DNA of 64,000 bases, taken from Prunella strophiata. Lineage: Eukaryota > Chordata > Aves > Passeriformes > Prunellidae. Shown here piece by piece: positions 62,452 through 64,000 of this stretch (position 1 is the stretch's first letter; each line of letters opens with the position of its first letter). Where the stretch lies: the NCBI GenBank assembly GCA_036583965.1, contig JAZBQD010000014.1, positions 66,370,395 to 66,434,394 of the forward strand, read 5' to 3'. The translations under genes and the position numbers were made by a program. The notes under the pieces are model-generated. The model was given only the letters and a program-made list of their open reading frames with translations, was not told the DNA's origin and searched no databases.

Positions 62452-64000
62452 CTATGTGGAGAAGCAATAGGGTTAATTAAAACAGGTAATAATCATTGTC
62501 ATCATAATCATAATCATCAAAAAGTGCTGTTTTCTATGGTCATGGAGCTTGGGGGTACCTTGCCAATAAACTTGATTCTTTTCATTCCCAAAACATCTGT
62601 AATCTCAAACCACCTCTTACAGTTCCTGAGGAGTATTTCCCATCTCTCCACCTTGGAGTTGAGAGAATGCACCAAAGACACCAGCCTATACTTCAGGAAA
62701 ATTAAACATGGTTTGTGCCTCTTCTAAGGGAAGTGTAGAATTAAAAGTCATTTAAACTCTGCGTGAAGCCCAGGCACAATATTATTTCCTGACACAATGG
62801 GGGATATAAAGAAGATAGCTAGCATTTAAAACACATTCAGGACAGGGTCATATAATTGGGATGAATAAAATTTGTTTCCCATGTTTCCCAGTTTGAATGC
62901 CTAGAAACTTGTCTGATTTTTTTCTGAATGTTAGTTTGCCTACAAGAGATATTATTTCTCCCTGCACACTTTGTATTTCAAACAGAGGAGCTTAACAACA
63001 ACTTGGACAAAATGAAAAAAAAAGAGAGTTTAAATACAATACTTGGGAAATATGTTTGAGAAGAAAAAAATGCAACGAAGGAAAGGTACTTTCTAGGAAT
63101 TCAGAACTCCTGCAGTAATGGAGAGTGATATTACTTTGAAGCACAGGTATTGCAGACTCAGGTTAGTACAATCAATAATCTCCATATAGAGGAATTCTCA
63201 CTGTCACAGCATTAGGGACTGTGAAATGAACCTTGATATAAACATCTATTTCTGAATAAAGCCCCAAATTTAAATATAGCATGTTCCAACAGGCAGGTCA
63301 GGCCTCAGGTGAGCACCTAATGTGACTGAGGTTCTAATTTGGGTGTCTCAGTCAGTGCCCAAATTCAGTTCAGATGCTGGTGACTTTAAAAATGTGACAC
63401 AGTTGCAATGGTAGGAGCTAAGATTTTTGTTGATCCAAGATACACCAATTCATAGTCTGGAACTGGAACAAGACACTTGGAGAAATTACATGACCAAGAA
63501 AGCTCTTTAAGGTTTCTTTTGGAGGCTAAACACAATCTTAAAAGATAAGGCTTTTCTCAAACATTACTAATCCAAACTATTTTACAAGACACAATTCACA
63601 TGTATGCAAACAACATGGTTTTATTTTTTTAAAATTACTCATCTGACTTACTGGCTTGCCTTGGGTGTAAGTATTTTTTTTCCCCACCAGAGAATTATCT
63701 TGCTTTGATAATAAGACTGCAGACTATTTCAAACAAGATTTTGGGGATGGAAAAGACTGGGACCCAAATCTTTGCAAACAAAGATATCAAAATGAGATAT
63801 GAAATTCATTTTCATCCTGGACTGATATTGGTCCTTAATTATAATTTACCTTCCTATTTCATAAGGAGAATAAGCAATTCAGCAAAGAATATTCAGCAAA
63901 CATTGCTGATCTTCACCGAGGCTGTATTTTCATGCCATTCTGTGGCAAGGATTTGGGAAAGCAGTGGGTTGCTCTTCTCCAGAGGAATGGCTTTCTATCA
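62452..64000 (-). other. CELF2: CELF2 intron, 3' part only
   Basis: Intron sequence upstream of the poly-alanine exon, running off the window edge. Unique AT-rich DNA; no repeat or exon was recognised. Confidence 0.75.

Noticed and set aside
1..64000. CRISPR arrays, tRNA or rRNA genes
   Set aside because: No regularly spaced direct repeats or tRNA/rRNA signatures were seen; the window is vertebrate nuclear DNA.

Overview
The window looks like avian nuclear DNA, probably from a songbird. It carries many CR1 LINE fragments of different ages in both orientations, including typical CR1 3' ends. It also has one LTR-type repeat of a kind I associate with passerine genomes. There are no bacterial or organellar features, and almost all the short open frames are chance. 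The only protein-coding gene I can support is CELF2 (CUGBP/ETR-3-like factor 2, an RNA-binding splicing and mRNA-stability regulator). It lies on the minus strand, and its last five coding exons are in the window.

Layout from low to high coordinates: (1) 1-20,300 is intergenic DNA downstream of CELF2. It has CR1 copies (about 1,729; 5,881; 8,110; 12,540; 13,490; 15,530; 16,994; 18,205), homopolymer tracts, small tandem duplications and possible conserved non-coding blocks, but no recognisable gene. (2) About 21,170-29,555 is the probable very long, AU-rich, repeat-poor CELF2 3' UTR. It has several AATAAA signals and RNA hairpins; its distal end is uncertain. (3) 29,556-62,451 holds the five CELF2 coding exons in reverse order: the terminal exon (29,556-29,683), the RRM3 exon (34,613-34,756), and three linker exons (37,190-37,369/37,387; 43,943/43,955-44,074; 62,317-62,451). 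All junctions are phase 1 with GT-AG borders. The introns contain the LTR-type element, CR1 and MIR-like fragments, and a two-copy tandem duplication. (4) 62,452-64,000 is the start of the next upstream intron.

The exons encode the second half of the divergent linker and nearly all of RRM3, ending in the conserved tail KNDSKPY. RRM1, RRM2, the first half of the linker and the promoter lie beyond the right edge. The most interesting signals are: a paired alternative donor (12 nt) and alternative acceptor (18 nt) on the same intron, giving four in-frame linker isoforms; a 19-bp perfect hairpin at 21,462-21,522 that contains an AATAAA on the CELF2 sense strand; and an AU hairpin with a Pumilio-type site in its loop. 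I found no clear evidence of a wholly new biological system.
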